A DNA stretch of 64,000 nucleotides from Hemileia vastatrix (taxonomy: Eukaryota > Basidiomycota > Pucciniomycetes > Pucciniales > Zaghouaniaceae). The stretch spans positions 22,824,823 through 22,888,822 of the forward strand of contig JASXTE010000010.1 of the NCBI GenBank assembly GCA_030280995.1. Direction: 5' to 3'. Within the stretch, counting starts at the first letter, position 1; each line of letters begins with the position of its first letter. Shown here in pieces: positions 10,842-22,282 of the stretch. The notes beneath the pieces were generated by a model, which made no database searches, was not told the origin of the DNA, and saw nothing but the letters and a program-made list of their open reading frames with translations. The position numbers were made by a program, and so were the translations under genes.

Positions 10842-11501
10842 ATGTCTTCCAAATTAAGTAAAACCATGAAAAATTTGAATGTGGATGAAATTGAAATTGA
10901 TTATGATGCTGATACTGTGAGTTCTTCTAAAGTTGCACATAAAAAATCTTATGCTAACGAGAAAAATTCACATAATTCAGGATGTGGAAATGATAGGAGA
11001 AGTAAACAAATCAAACCCCCTTTCCCAGCACAACAGAAGGAAGTAAAACCTCCAGTACCTCAAGAAGGTCTTCCAAAAGGCTTCAAAATAAAAAAACTTC
11101 CTCTGTCCCAGAAAATCAGCAATCTGTCAAGTCACATCAAAGAACTGAAGACAGAAAACATGAAATACAAGGCAAAAGTAGACACCTTGTAGGATCAAGT
11201 TCAGGAACTCAGGACCCAAAATCAGGCCCAGGCCCCTCCTCAGTTGCCTCCCAGTCAGCCTCAGTTTCAGGCTCAACCTTCTCAGCCCCCCAGCTCCTCC
11301 ACCCAAATTCAAAACACTCTACAAGTGGAACAGTGGAAATGGGATTACTTGATGAGCCATTACCAACAGAATGTTCAGCAGCCAGCAACTCAACACCCTG
11401 GCCCACTCAGGACACAAACCTTCAATTTTACTCCTCAGCCCCATCCTTATCAGGGAGGCAGAAGAAAGAAGGCACAGGGGAAGTTTCCTCCTCTGCCATA
11501 G
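10842..11501 (+). pseudogene. G1 ORF1, small coiled-coil protein
   Basis: One frame runs from ATG 10842 to the TAG at 11499-11501, interrupted by TAG at 11190-11192. Conserved points shared with the G2 copy are DYD..T.VSS, SGCGN, GLPKGFKIKK, a heptad-like HIKELKTEN stretch, WKWDYL and a C-terminal HPYQGGR. I do not recognise the family. It precedes Gag and overlaps it in the -1 frame, so it may be an N-terminal Gag part or a separate accessory protein. The frame closes exactly at a GTAAGT sequence (11501-11506), which could be a splice donor. Confidence 0.55.
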
Positions 11502-13156
11502 TAAGTGATTTGGTTGATAAACATTTTGGTATTTATACTAATAAGAATTCTTCTACAGGTAATCTTATTGACTATAGTGAAAGAACAGTTAAACCTATTA
11601 AAAGACAACTTCCTGTAATTAGTAGCCCTAATGATGTTCTAAGCAAACTTTCTTTTGATGAACCATTACATTTGACCTCTACTTCTTTAGTTAATCCTTA
11701 TCTTGCAATTAAAAATGATTCTGTTGCTCCTGAAATTTATGTTTTACTTGAGAAAACTTCTGAAGAAATATTGAAAGGCTCTCCTGATTTTAACGTTATC
11801 AAAGATAAAATTTTAAGAGATATATTAAAACATGAGAATGATAGATTAAATAATTTAAATTTACACTGCAAAGTGAGTTCTTCTGTCCAAGACACAGCTT
11901 ATTTCAAATTGAAAGATACTTTAAATACCGTCCTTTCTCAGCAAAAGTCTATTAGAAATGATCACAGATCACTCTCTGATAAAAATAATCATCTTAATAA
12001 ACTTATCAATGATATGAAGCCACTTATGGATGAAAATACTTCCTTGAAAAATGACAATAAGCTTCTGCACAGTGAATTAAGAAAATTGAAAATTGATTTC
12101 CAGAATTTGAGTAATAAATGCTCAGTAGAAGAGGACAGAAATGTTCTATCTATTGCTAAAATTAATGATCAACTATCTTATATCCCTGAATTAAGGAATA
12201 AATTATCTGATCTTGAGAAAAAGGTTTCTACATTACAAGCTATTCATGATGACAATTGTGATGAGTTAAGAAATAATACTAAACTTTCTGTTAATTATTA
12301 AAATAAACAGCCTGAACAGGGTGTTTCTTCTCTCACTTGTAATGCCCCAATTAAACCAGTTGATAACTTGTCTGAGAAGTCTGGTGCTTCAAACAAAAAG
12401 TAATTTGATACTCACAATGAGCCATCTGCCTCTGTCAGTAATGAAATATCTGAACACCTTTCAAGATTTCAAGAATTGATTACCTTGAATAATTCAAACC
12501 ATAAGGCTGACCACCCTAGCAGTAATAAAAACTGGCCTAAACTGGACCAATACCCTACCTTTGATGGTGATTCTTCATCTGATTGGCAACACTTTATCCA
12601 AAGAATTGATAATTTGAAGAAGTCATATAAATTACCATATGAAGAAATTGTTTCTAAGTTAATTTCTTTATTCTCCAATGTAGCCTTAATGTGGTATGAA
12701 TCTGTTTTATTGGATGATATCCATTATACATGGAATGAATGAAAAACCTTGATTGAGAATCAGTTTGGTGGTTCAAAATTTAGATTGGCTCAAAAGAGAT
12801 TGTATGAGAACTCTAAATATATCTCTTCCTCTGTTGATAAACCAATTGTTTTTCTTATGAAAGTAAAAAAAATCCTGAGAGCTATTGATCCAAAAATGAA
12901 TTATGATATTTGTAGAGATAAAATTCTTTATAAATTACCAAATTCTCTAAGAGATTTAATTGTGGCTAGAACTGAGCATGTAAAGGAACATTCTTCTTTT
13001 ATTAATATCTGTAATGAAGTATTACTTAACCATAGATATGAACCAAAGAATTATCCTATGAAATCTTATCATGATCAGAGTAAGCCCTCTACCAGACCTC
13101 CAGAAAAATCTGGTAAACCCTCTGCCCCAGTTGCACCCAAAAAAATATGCAACTAA
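11333..13156 (+). pseudogene. G1 Gag
   Basis: The frame is open to 12301, then continues in the same phase through stops at 12299, 12401 and 12740. The first part is coiled-coil rich (LMDENTSLKNDNKLLHSEL). The second part holds the capsid signature NWPKLDQYPTFDGDSSSDW, FSNVALMWYESVLL and FGGSKFRLAQKR, typical of fungal gypsy Gag. TGA at 12740 lies where G2 has Trp, a single G-to-A change. Gag builds the virus-like particle in the cytoplasm. The product is not full length as written. Confidence 0.75.
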
Positions 13157-14288
13157 TACTTGTTTTAAATGTAACAAACCTTGGAAGAAGGGCCATGTGT
13201 GGGACAAGAAAATTCATCTTGTTGAACAAACTGCAGACACTGAGGATGCTGATGTTGATCTCAATGATTCTTCCAGTGACTGTGACAGTAATATCTCCTA
13301 TGAAAATGACTCCCTTAAGGATGTCTTAATGTTGGAACAAGATGTGCAATATTTAGACAATATTTCTGAGGAGTGTAATTTAGATTTATCTTCAGTAGAA
13401 AATGCTGAAATCATTAAAGATATTACTGACAGCTCTATATCCATATCCCCTTTGAAGGCACCACTTATCATTAATGGTAAAAATGTTGAGGTTGTTCTTG
13501 ACTCTGGTGCTGGAGGAAGTGTGGTGTCTGAAAAGGCACTAGCTTCAGTGGATAAATATTATATGGATAAATTATTACCTATGACATGTGGAAAATTAAG
13601 AGGTTATGGCTCTATTTTGTGTCCCATTGGCAAATACAAAGCCACTTTATTCTTCAAATATAATGGTGGTTTTGTCAGAGCTGTTTGTGAATTTGTTGTC
13701 ATGAGAAATGATAATTTGAGCAATTGGTTTATTATGGGTAATGACATTCTGACCATGTTTGGTGTAAAATTGGACCCTGCCAATAATTGCTTCACATTGG
13801 GATTGAATGGCAAAAGGAAATTCAAAATTAATTCCCCTAGAAGATCTTCTGCATATTTGTTAAAGTCTTGTAGCTCATTAATTCAATGTACAGGTAGACC
13901 AACAAATGAAATGGATAGTTTATTATCTGAGATAAATACTGCTTCTTTTGGTGATCAATTAACTAGTGAGAAGAAGGATTCTATAATTGCCTCAATTACC
14001 TCTTTTCCTATGGCTTTTGATCATGGTTCTCATGTCCTAGGAGTTGTTAAGGATGAAATGAAAATTACTTTATCCTGTAACTTGAGTGATATTCCTCCTA
14101 GTCTTAAGAAAAAAACATATCCTGCTTCTCCAAAAAAAAGAAAGGATATTGAAGATAATATTTCTACCTTATTCAAAATGAATATAATTGAGAAAGTGGA
14201 TGTCACCCCAAAATATTGTGTCATATCCCCAGTCTTGATTTCTTATGAAAAGATAAGGCTAGATTATGTGGAGATTACAGAGCATTAA
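13071..14288 (+). pseudogene. G1 zinc knuckle, protease and start of RT
   Basis: A one-base slip in the A-run near 13140 moves the frame from Gag into this one. It opens with CFKCNKPWKKGHVW, a CX2CX7HXC knuckle whose last Cys is Trp. VVLDSGAGGSVVSE is the aspartic-protease active site. The final part enters RT (KRKDIEDNISTLFKMNIIEKV, CVISPVL). A one-base loss near 14250 ends the frame before the RT core. The G2 homologue covers the same order. Confidence 0.8.
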
Positions 14289-14299
14289 ACACTTATACT

Positions 14300-15469
14300 G
14301 TGGATGATATTTATCCTTTGCCCAGAATTAATTCAATTCATGCTACCTTACAGGGTGCAAAATTTATTAGTTTTCTGGATGGCAATAAAGGTTATCATCA
14401 AATTCCTGTTGAGAAAAATTCACAAAATTTTTTACTAATTGCTACTCATATGGGAATATATAAGTATGTTAGGATGCCATTTGGCCCTAAAAATGCTCCT
14501 TCAGTTTTTCAAAAAGTCATGGATAACACTTTCAATCAAGAAATAATTGAAGGATGGCTCATGGTTTATATTGATGACATTATAATTTTTTCTAAAACTT
14601 TTGATGAACATATGATTCACTTAAATAGAGTTTTCCAAAAAATGGATGAAATCAATATGACCTTGTCCTTAAAAAAGTGTAAATTTGGTTTTCAATCCTT
14701 GAAAGTCCTTGGCAATGTTGTGTCAGGCTTACAAATTTGTGTAGACCAAAACAAAGTTGCTGCCATTCAAAATGTGAAAGCACCAACTTCTGTAAGAGAA
14801 ATCCAAAGTTTTTTGGGTATGTGTGGCTATTATAGACAATATATTAAAAATTATCAGGTCATAGCCTTGCCTCTTACAAAACTGACCAGAAAAGATGTTT
14901 CCTTTCTCTGGAATAATGACTTTCAAAAAGCTTTTGATACATTAAAAAGTTGCTTAATGACAGCCCCTGTATTGGCTCTTCCAGATTTCAACAAACCTTT
15001 TGTCCTATACACAGATGCTAGCTTTGTTGGTCTGGGTGCTGCCCTTCACCAAAAAAAAATTATTAATGATAAATCCTCAGAGGTTGTAATTTGTTATATT
15101 TCAAGAACCTTAAGAAATAGTGAATTGAAATATGGTGCCACTCAATTAAAGTGCTTAGCAGTTTTTTGGGCTCTTGAAAAGCTTCATTACTACCTAGATG
15201 ACCAGGAGTTTGAACTGGTAACTGACTGTAGTGCTGTGAAGTCCCTCTTAAACCTGAAGACACCAAATAGACATATGTTTAGGTGGCAACTGGCTGTTCA
15301 AGAGTACAGGGGAAGAATGACATTTATCCTTAGAGCTGGAAATGTTCACTCCAATGTTGATATGCTGTCAAGACTACCCCTACCTAATAATGACTCCAAT
15401 CCTGCCTATGTCCCTGAGGATGATAAAATTCATGTTTATGGTATATATATTGTAGACATGGAGGAATAA
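14300..15469 (+). pseudogene. G1 reverse transcriptase and RNase H
   Basis: RT motifs are present in order: FLDGNKGYHQIPVEK, MPFGPKNAPSVFQKVMD, the YIDDIIIFS catalytic box, LKKCKFGF and FLGMCGYYRQYIK. RNase H follows with VLYTDASFVGLGAAL, CLAVFWALEKLHYYL and a C-terminal NVDMLSRLPLP. It copies element RNA into DNA and removes the RNA. This segment is uninterrupted but closed upstream by a frameshift and downstream by TAA at 15467. Confidence 0.85.
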
Positions 15470-17007
15470 TTGTTGCAATTAATTCTGGATTCATATGAAA
15501 AAGATTCTGATTTGAATAAATTGGTTACTATCTTGAATGATCCAAAGAATGCTTCAATTCAAGCATTAATAAAAACTCTCCCACCAAAGTACCAAACTGC
15601 TTTGACTAAAGGAAAGTTTTCAATTGATGATGGATATATTTATTACAGGAGAAAACTTACTAATGTAATTTTTATTTCTCCTTCAATGAAAGAAATCATC
15701 TTAAAATTATGTCATGATGACATATTAGCTGGTCATTTTGATCTAGAAAAAACTATGGTCAGGATTAAAAACACTGCATGGTGGCTAATATGTCTGAAGA
15801 CACAAAATTATATGTTGAATCTTGTGATTCTTGCCAAAAATCTAAAAGATTGACTGGTAAAAGAGCAGGATTAATGCAACATATTGAAGCACCTGATGCT
15901 CCTTGGCAAATCATTAATATGGATTTTGTCACTGGTCTTCCTGTAGCAGGGAAAGACAGTTATAATTCTTGCTGGGTTATAGTGGACAGATTCACTAAAA
16001 TGTGTAAATTCATTCCTACCCACAAAGATGTTTCCACCAAAGATTTAGCCTTTTTTTGGTGGTCACATATGTTTAATATTGTTGGATTTCCAAAAGCCAT
16101 CATATCTGATAGAGACCCAAAGTTTACTTCTGAATTTTGGATGTCTTTGATGGATATATGTGGTTGTGAGTTGAAATTATCCACTGCCCACCATCCTCAA
16201 ACTGATGGACTGGCTGAAAGGATGATTCAAATCTTGGAAGATATGATTAGAAGGTATTGTGCCTTTGGATTAGAATATAAAGACAATGAAAGATTTACAC
16301 ATGACTGGGTAACCTTACTTCCAGGTCTTGAATTTGCTTATAATACCACTGTTCATTCTGTCACTGAGAAAAAGCCTTTTGAGCTATGGCTAGGTTATGT
16401 TCCAAGTACTCCTGCTCAAATACTCAATAACAAATTACCAAAGTTGGAATTACATCCTGGTGTGAAGTCTTTTCTCCAAATGCAGCAACTGTGCAGAAAA
16501 CATGCCCAAAGTTGTATTGATAAAGCATTTGAATATGAGAAAAAGAAATGGGATAAATCCCATAAAGAGCACACTTTTAAAAAGGGTGATGAAGTTCTAA
16601 TATCTACAGTTCACTTCAATTTACAAGGCAATAACAAATTAAAGGATCCATTTGTAGGACCATTTGTTGTTAAAAGAATGGTGGGAGATAATGCAGTAGA
16701 AGCTATATTGTATTCTCCTTATGACAGAAAGCATCCTGTTTTTCCCGTTTCCCTCCTTAAACCTTATACTTCCAACAGTGACTTATTTCCTAAGAGAAGG
16801 GGAAGACCCAAGAAAAATCCTCAGGAAGTCACAGAAATTGCAGAAATTGATAAAATTCTTAATGACAGAGTTATCACCTCTGAAAAAGGTATTGAATATT
16901 TATTGAGATATAAAAATAAATCATCTGAGCATGATAAATGGATACCTGGAAAAGAGATTTCTAACCTTTCCACTCTATTAAAAAAGTATAAAAAGAAAAA
17001 ATCTTAG
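15470..17007 (+). pseudogene. G1 integrase with GPF module and chromodomain
   Basis: The N-terminal H2C2 zinc finger is split. CHDDILAGHFDLEKT lies in the frame 15470-15853 and CDSCQKSK in the frame 15778-17007, because of a one-base deletion near 15786. The DDE core shows NMDFVTGLP, SDRDPKFTSEFW and HHPQTDGLAERMIQ. FVGPFVVKRM is the GPF module. The last 60 residues (EIDKILNDRV, EYLLRYKNKSSEHDKWIP) form a chromodomain, which in chromoviruses steers integration to heterochromatin. Confidence 0.85.
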
Positions 17008-17029
17008 CATTTTTTTATTGTTTTTTTTT

Positions 17030-17041
17030 AGAGTGAGGGAG
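17030..17041 (+). promoter_or_regulatory. G1 polypurine tract
   Basis: AGAGTGAGGGAG directly abuts the 3' LTR TG, and the identical tract abuts the G2 3' LTR (52505-52516). It primes plus-strand DNA synthesis. Confidence 0.8.
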
Positions 17042-18153
17042 TGTCAGCCAGGCTGTACCAGGAGCCCAGTAAAACTTATGTTAAGTTATTGGACCTGAAA
17101 GAGGGCGAAAATTTATGCTTTTTATGTATGTAAATTAATATTATATTGCATAATAAAATTAAGTACAAATTACCTTATTAAATAAAATTAAAATAAGGGT
17201 TATATTTATTTTATTATTTTATTAATTATATACTATTAAAATAAACATAAATTATATTATATTCTATAGAAAATTGGGTGCATTTTTATGTATTTAAATA
17301 ATTATAAAATAATAATTAATTAATTATAATATTATATTATACTTATAAGGCAAAATGTTGACTTATAATAATATTACTTAATTATTAGACCCTTATAATA
17401 ATTTATACATTATTATCCCTGATTTTTGGGCGCTTCTGTGGCTCAAAATTATGTAATTAAACTTATTAAACCATTTAAACTAATTACATTCTCATATTTT
17501 AATCTAAAATAATTACTTATATTAATTGTATGAATTAAACTAGTAATATATTACATTCCACTTTAAAATAGTACTGCATAATACTTATTTTAAATTACAT
17601 TAGTTATTTTTTATATGTCTTGTACTTATTTATGCGTAATATCCAGGGAGAAATAATACTGGTGAAATATTGGCTACTGCATTTTAACAATTTAGTACAT
17701 TTTTTTGATTTCTCACCCCTTACATTTACTCATAAATTATTGTATTTACTTTTATGGCGCTTCAGAGGGCCCCTTGGCTATATAAGGGCCTTGGGAACCC
17801 CCTTCAGCTGCATCACTTACATTATTACACTTTATTTACACTTATACATTTTTATACACGTATTGATTCCTTTTTTTTAACTAGTAATACATTTAGTTGA
17901 AATAAAATAAATAAATACTATATACAAGATCTTAAGGTTGCGGTAAGAACATTAAACTATAATATTTGACTGCTGTGCATTGAAACTAGAGTACTTACAT
18001 TACAATAATATTAAAACTACTCACTTTATATATTAAACCTTTTCCCTTGTTTGTGTCCTTCCCTCTTTTCCTACTTTCCATTTTTTGTCTTCTTGTCTTT
18101 CTTCCTCCTTTTTCTTTTTTCCTTCTTCCACCTTCTAGACGACCGCGCCAATA
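17042..18153 (+). repeat. G1 3' LTR
   Basis: Same length as the 5' LTR, with about a dozen scattered substitutions (for example near 17126, 17144 and 17266). TTAAC follows at 18154-18158. Confidence 0.9.
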
Positions 18154-18164
18154 TTAACCCTCCT

Positions 18165-18254
18165 CAGTTTATAATCTTGGGAGACTGTACCATTTCTCAG
18201 TTTAAAGTCTTGATAGAATGACCAGTGTTCAGTTTAAAGTCTTGATGGACTGTT
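18165..18254. repeat. three H2 hairpin motifs of G3 right of G1
   Basis: Copies start at 18165, 18198 and 18230. They continue the series cut by G1 at 8785. The 18230 copy keeps the AGTC/GACT stem; the other two have one stem mismatch each. Confidence 0.65.
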
Positions 18255-18396
18255 GCATAGCAAAGGCAGCACCACCTCCATGCACAATGCTCTGCAGCCA
18301 ACCTGCTGAAATTCCACTCTTTCTTCACCATCTACACATCACTGATAAATCTGTTTATTCATCTCTTTTCTTCCCACTATTTCTCCTTCACAGGTT

Positions 18397-19975
18397 ATGG
18401 CTGGATCACCCAATTTTAACCCATTGGACCTTCCCTGCTTCACTGCTCCTAAGGACTACACTTTCAAACAGTGCATACACATGTGCAGACCTTGCACATT
18501 CACTCTTCCTACTTCCCATGCCAAATTATATTACAGGGCCTGTGATTCTTGGAATTCAGAAAGAAAAGGTGTGACAGAGATCCCAACTACCCAATACCTC
18601 CACCTTCACCCTCACACAAATATGTATCCAGATCTCCTACCAGATCACCAGAGCTTGGACCTGATTCTTCCTCTTTGTCTTCTGCTCCTTCCAGAAGATC
18701 CCACCATTCTATTTCCAAGACCATTCCTAAAAGACCAGCTTTATCTTCTCAAGAATCTGCTTTTCTCTCAGCAAATTCAGCAAAAATGGCACCAAAATCA
18801 GCTCCTAGGCTGCTAGACCACGTCCAGGTTGCTCTCCCAACTTCAGGCAGCCTTCCCGCCTTGTCAGAAAACAAAAATCAGGCTCAGAACTTCCAATTTA
18901 AGCAAGAAAACAACCAAATTCTTCCATCCAACACCAATAACTCCACACCAAAACCTCCTAATTCTCCCAAAGCAATGCGTACTGCCACCATTTCTTCTTC
19001 TATCAACACCAGAAACTACAACATCTCTATAAGGCTTCCTAGAAGACCCACTGCAAACACCAGAACAGCCAACACTGTTTCTAAACGCAAAACTCCTGTT
19101 ACTTCAGGAAGAAACAACTTCACCTCTCCTCTGGCCGCAAATTATTGCTCTGATACTTCTCTTTCTTCTGGATCTTCATCCAGAAGATCACAATCAGCCA
19201 CAAGATCACCATCTCCTGGTCCTTCCTTCAATAAGCCTGGCACTCCTCCGCCAGTATCTACCAAACCTGCACCAAGCAATAATATAAACAATAACAATAA
19301 ACAACAGCCCTGCTGCTGTCACCAGGTCACAGGAACCTTCTTCTTCTCCTTCATCTTCTCAACACCATATAGAGGATGACCCCAAAAATCCATACCTACA
19401 TCTGGTGGACCCTCCTACAACACCTATTCAACACTCTTCAGCCATCCAGATTCCGACTGCATACAAATTTGAGGATCTCCCAATCTGTAAGTACCAAAAT
19501 AATATAACAAAATTCAATTTCTTCAACTGAAAATAATTATTGAACCAATTCTTCTGTTTTTAGTTGGAACACCTCTTGAAACTGCATTTAGAATCGGCTA
19601 ATCCCTAGAAACTATTTGACGCTGGATTATGCTGATATGAAGCAACACCTTAGCATGATGTGTTCAAACATGCTTAAGGCCTTTGCTCTCCATGGTCTGT
19701 TGAATGATTTTGAGAAGAATCTGAGAAAACAACTCCTTGATGACCACTGGAAGATTTCTCAAATTATCAAGCACACTTTCCAGCACTCCATTCCTGCTTC
19801 TTCTTCTTTTTCCCACAGTTTACCTTCTGACCCAGTTCCTGACCACTATAACCCGTATAATTTCTCCAGCCACCTGCACTACAAAGAATACAGTTCTTCC
19901 TCTAATCCAAACAAGAAACAAAAACACCAACACCATCCGGACCAACCACCAGAGACTTCTTCATCCCATCATTAA
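18397..19975 (+). pseudogene. second antisense Zn2Cys6-like gene of G3, decayed
   Basis: The ATG at 18397 follows a pyrimidine run and CACAG. The N-terminus has MCRPCTFTLPTS and YYRACDSWNS, then RKKRCDRD after a one-base shift near 18555. This aligns with the cluster of the 7740 gene, but the third Cys is Ser and the fifth is Trp. A long Ser/Pro/Asn-rich middle follows, with a second shift near 19290. A 77-bp intron (19487-19563, GTAAGT to TTTTTAG) precedes the last exon, which has a third shift near 19600 and ends LRKQLLDDHW...SSSHH. A spliced, regulator-like gene is likely in the ancestor; this copy looks dead. It lies antisense to gag-pol. Confidence 0.55.
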
Positions 19976-20046
19976 ATAAAAGAATTTTTAAAAAATTACT
20001 AAATAGAAAAAAAAGAATAAACAGCTAACAAATATATATAAAAAAT

Positions 20047-21440
20047 TTGTTTTTATTTTATTTTATTTTATTTTTATTTTTTTTATTTTTTATTTTTTTA
20101 TTTTTTTTATTTTTATTTTATTTTTATTTTATTTTTATTTTTTATTTTTTTATTTTTTTATTTTTTATATTTTTATTTTATTTTTATTTTATTTTTATTT
20201 TATTTTTATTTTTATTTTTATTTTTATTTTTATTTTTATTTTTATTTTTATTTTTATTTTTATTTTTATTTTTATTTTTATTTTTATTTTTATTTTTATT
20301 TTTATTTTTATTTTTATTTTTATTTTTATTTTTATTTTTATTTTTATTTTTATTTTTATTTTTATTTTTATTTTTATTTTTATTTTTATTTTTATTTTTA
20401 TTTTTATTTTTATTTTTATTTTTATTTTTATTTTTATTTTTATTTTTATTTTTATTTTTATTTTTATTTTTATTTTTATTTTTATTTTTATTTTTATTTT
20501 TATTTTTATTTTTATTTTTATTTTTATTTTTATTTTTATTTTTATTTTTATTTTTATTTTTATTTTTATTTTTATTTTTATTTTTATTTTTATTTTTATT
20601 TTTATTTTTATTTTTATTTTTATTTTTATTTTTATTTTTATTTTTATTTTTATTTTTATTTTTATTTTTATTTTTATTTTTATTTTTATTTTTATTTTTA
20701 TTTTTATTTTTATTTTTATTTTTATTTTTATTTTTATTTTTATTTTTATTTTTATTTTTATTTTTATTTTTATTTTTATTTTTATTTTTATTTTTATTTT
20801 TATTTTTATTTTTATTTTTATTTTTATTTTTATTTTTATTTTTATTTTTATTTTTATTTTTATTTTTATTTTTATTTTTATTTTTATTTTTATTTTTATT
20901 TTTATTTTTATTTTTATTTTTATTTTTATTTTTATTTTTATTTTTATTTTTATTTTTATTTTTATTTTTATTTTTATTTTTATTTTTATTTTTATTTTTA
21001 TTTTTATTTTTATTTTTATTTTTATTTTTATTTTTATTTTTATTTTTATTTTTATTTTTATTTTTATTTTTATTTTTATTTTTATTTTTATTTTTATTTT
21101 TATTTTTATTTTTATTTTTATTTTTATTTTTATTTTTATTTTTATTTTTATTTTTATTTTTATTTTTATTTTTATTTTTATTTTTATTTTTATTTTTATT
21201 TTTATTTTTATTTTTATTTTTATTTTTATTTTTATTTTTATTTTTATTTTTATTTTTATTTTTATTTTTATTTTTATTTTTATTTTTATTTTTATTTTTA
21301 TTTTTATTTTTATTTTTATTTTTATTTTTATTTTTATTTTTATTTTTATTTTTATTTTTATTTTTATTTTTATTTTTATTTTTATTTTTATTTTTATTTT
21401 TATTTTTATTTTTATTTATTTTTATTTTTATTTATTTTCA
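20047..21440. repeat. (ATTTTT)n hexamer array, about 1.2 kb pure core
   Basis: After about 150 bp of irregular T-rich sequence, the hexamer repeats almost without error from about 20205 to 21415, roughly 200 units. The long Phe-Leu open frame over it is an artefact. In G4 the matching place (60360-60520) is only a short irregular T-rich tract. Confidence 0.95.
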
Positions 21441-21528
21441 ACTAAACTACTAACATAAAAAATTTGAAAATGAAATTAAAATGAAATGAATAAAATAGTA
21501 TGAACTAAACATTTATTACAAATGGTAT

Positions 21529-21600
21529 CCCCCAGCCAATTGATGAGCTGATCCCCTGATACCCTACCCACATCCAAGTTCACCTTGATGTGGATACACA
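21529..21600. repeat. H4 motif, copy 1
   Basis: Conserved block CAGCCAATTGATGAGC..., then a hairpin at 21568-21593 with CCACATC pairing with GATGTGG. Related blocks occur at 21688-21757 and 60668-60740. Confidence 0.6.
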
Positions 21601-21687
21601 ATTAAATATTTTAATTGATTTAAGAAAAAAATTTAGAGATTAAAGAACATAATAAAAAATGAAATAAATAAAAAAGAAAATAGCATT

Positions 21688-21757
21688 GCCCGGCCAATTG
21701 ATGAGCCTTTCCCCACCAATGCTTTCCCACATCCAGGTGACCCTGATGTAGTAACAC
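21688..21757. repeat. H4 motif, copy 2
   Basis: CGGCCAATTGATGAGCC... precedes the hairpin at 21727-21751. The inner stem is CAGG/CCTG where the G4 copy has CAAG/CTTG, a paired change. Confidence 0.55.
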
Positions 21758-21926
21758 CATAATTTTGTGATTTTTCCCTCTTTACATCCTATTAACCCCC
21801 ATAAAAAAATTAAAGAAAAAAAGAGAAAAAAGAAAATAATCTAAAACTACTATCTAAACACAACCATAAACACAAAATCAGAAAAGGAAAAATTCCGGCT
21901 CCATAGAAAGTCCAGTCCAAATAAAT

Positions 21927-21982
21927 GATCACTGGGTGGGCTCCCTCCAATAAGTAAAAATGATGGGAGACCACCAGTGATC
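21927..21982. repeat. H1 long hairpin
   Basis: GATCACTGGGTGGGCTCCC pairs with GGGAGACCACCAGTGATC, one bulge and one mismatch over about 18 bp. The same hairpin occurs in G4 at 60806-60859. Confidence 0.75.
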
Positions 21983-22021
21983 CGCCACCACTTCAAGTAA
22001 ACAAAGAAGCCAGTCCAAAGC

Positions 22022-22156
22022 CAGTTTAAATTCATAGTGGACTAAAACCTGAATAACAAAAACCAGAACTAGGATTCAACTAGGACAAACAAAATACTTG
22101 AAACAGAAATTATGGGGTAACTGTTATACAGAGCAGCCAGCTCATCAGTTACCCCC
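22022..22156. repeat. H2-H3 module, copy 1 next to pol
   Basis: H2 at 22022, a linker with AGGATTCAACTAGGAC, then H3 at 22114-22156 (GGGGTAACTG with CAGTTACCCC) and CACACTTGC. The same H2-linker-H3 order recurs at 22283-22415, 60989-61119 and 8549-8685. Confidence 0.75.
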
Positions 22157-22282
22157 ACACTTGCAAAAATAAAATCTAGAAGCCCCTTTTGGGTACCTTG
22201 TAACAAAAACACAACATCCAACACAAAAAAACCAAAACCAATAAATGTGAAGAGTTTGGCACTTGAAGACCAAAAGAATTTC

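Larger units (their letters stand above)
8791..18153 (+). mobile_element. G1: Ty3/gypsy chromovirus nested in G3
   Basis: LTRs at 8791-9902 and 17042-18153 are both 1112 bp and differ at only about a dozen positions by eye. TTAAC flanks both sides (8786-8790 and 18154-18158). Internal order is leader, ORF1, Gag, protease, RT-RNase H, integrase with chromodomain, polypurine tract. The LTRs are young but the coding region has several stops and three frameshifts. Confidence 0.9.

Noticed and set aside
20047..21453. 468-codon plus-strand open frame of Phe and Leu
   Set aside because: It is the translation of the ATTTTT array; composition artefact with no gene features.
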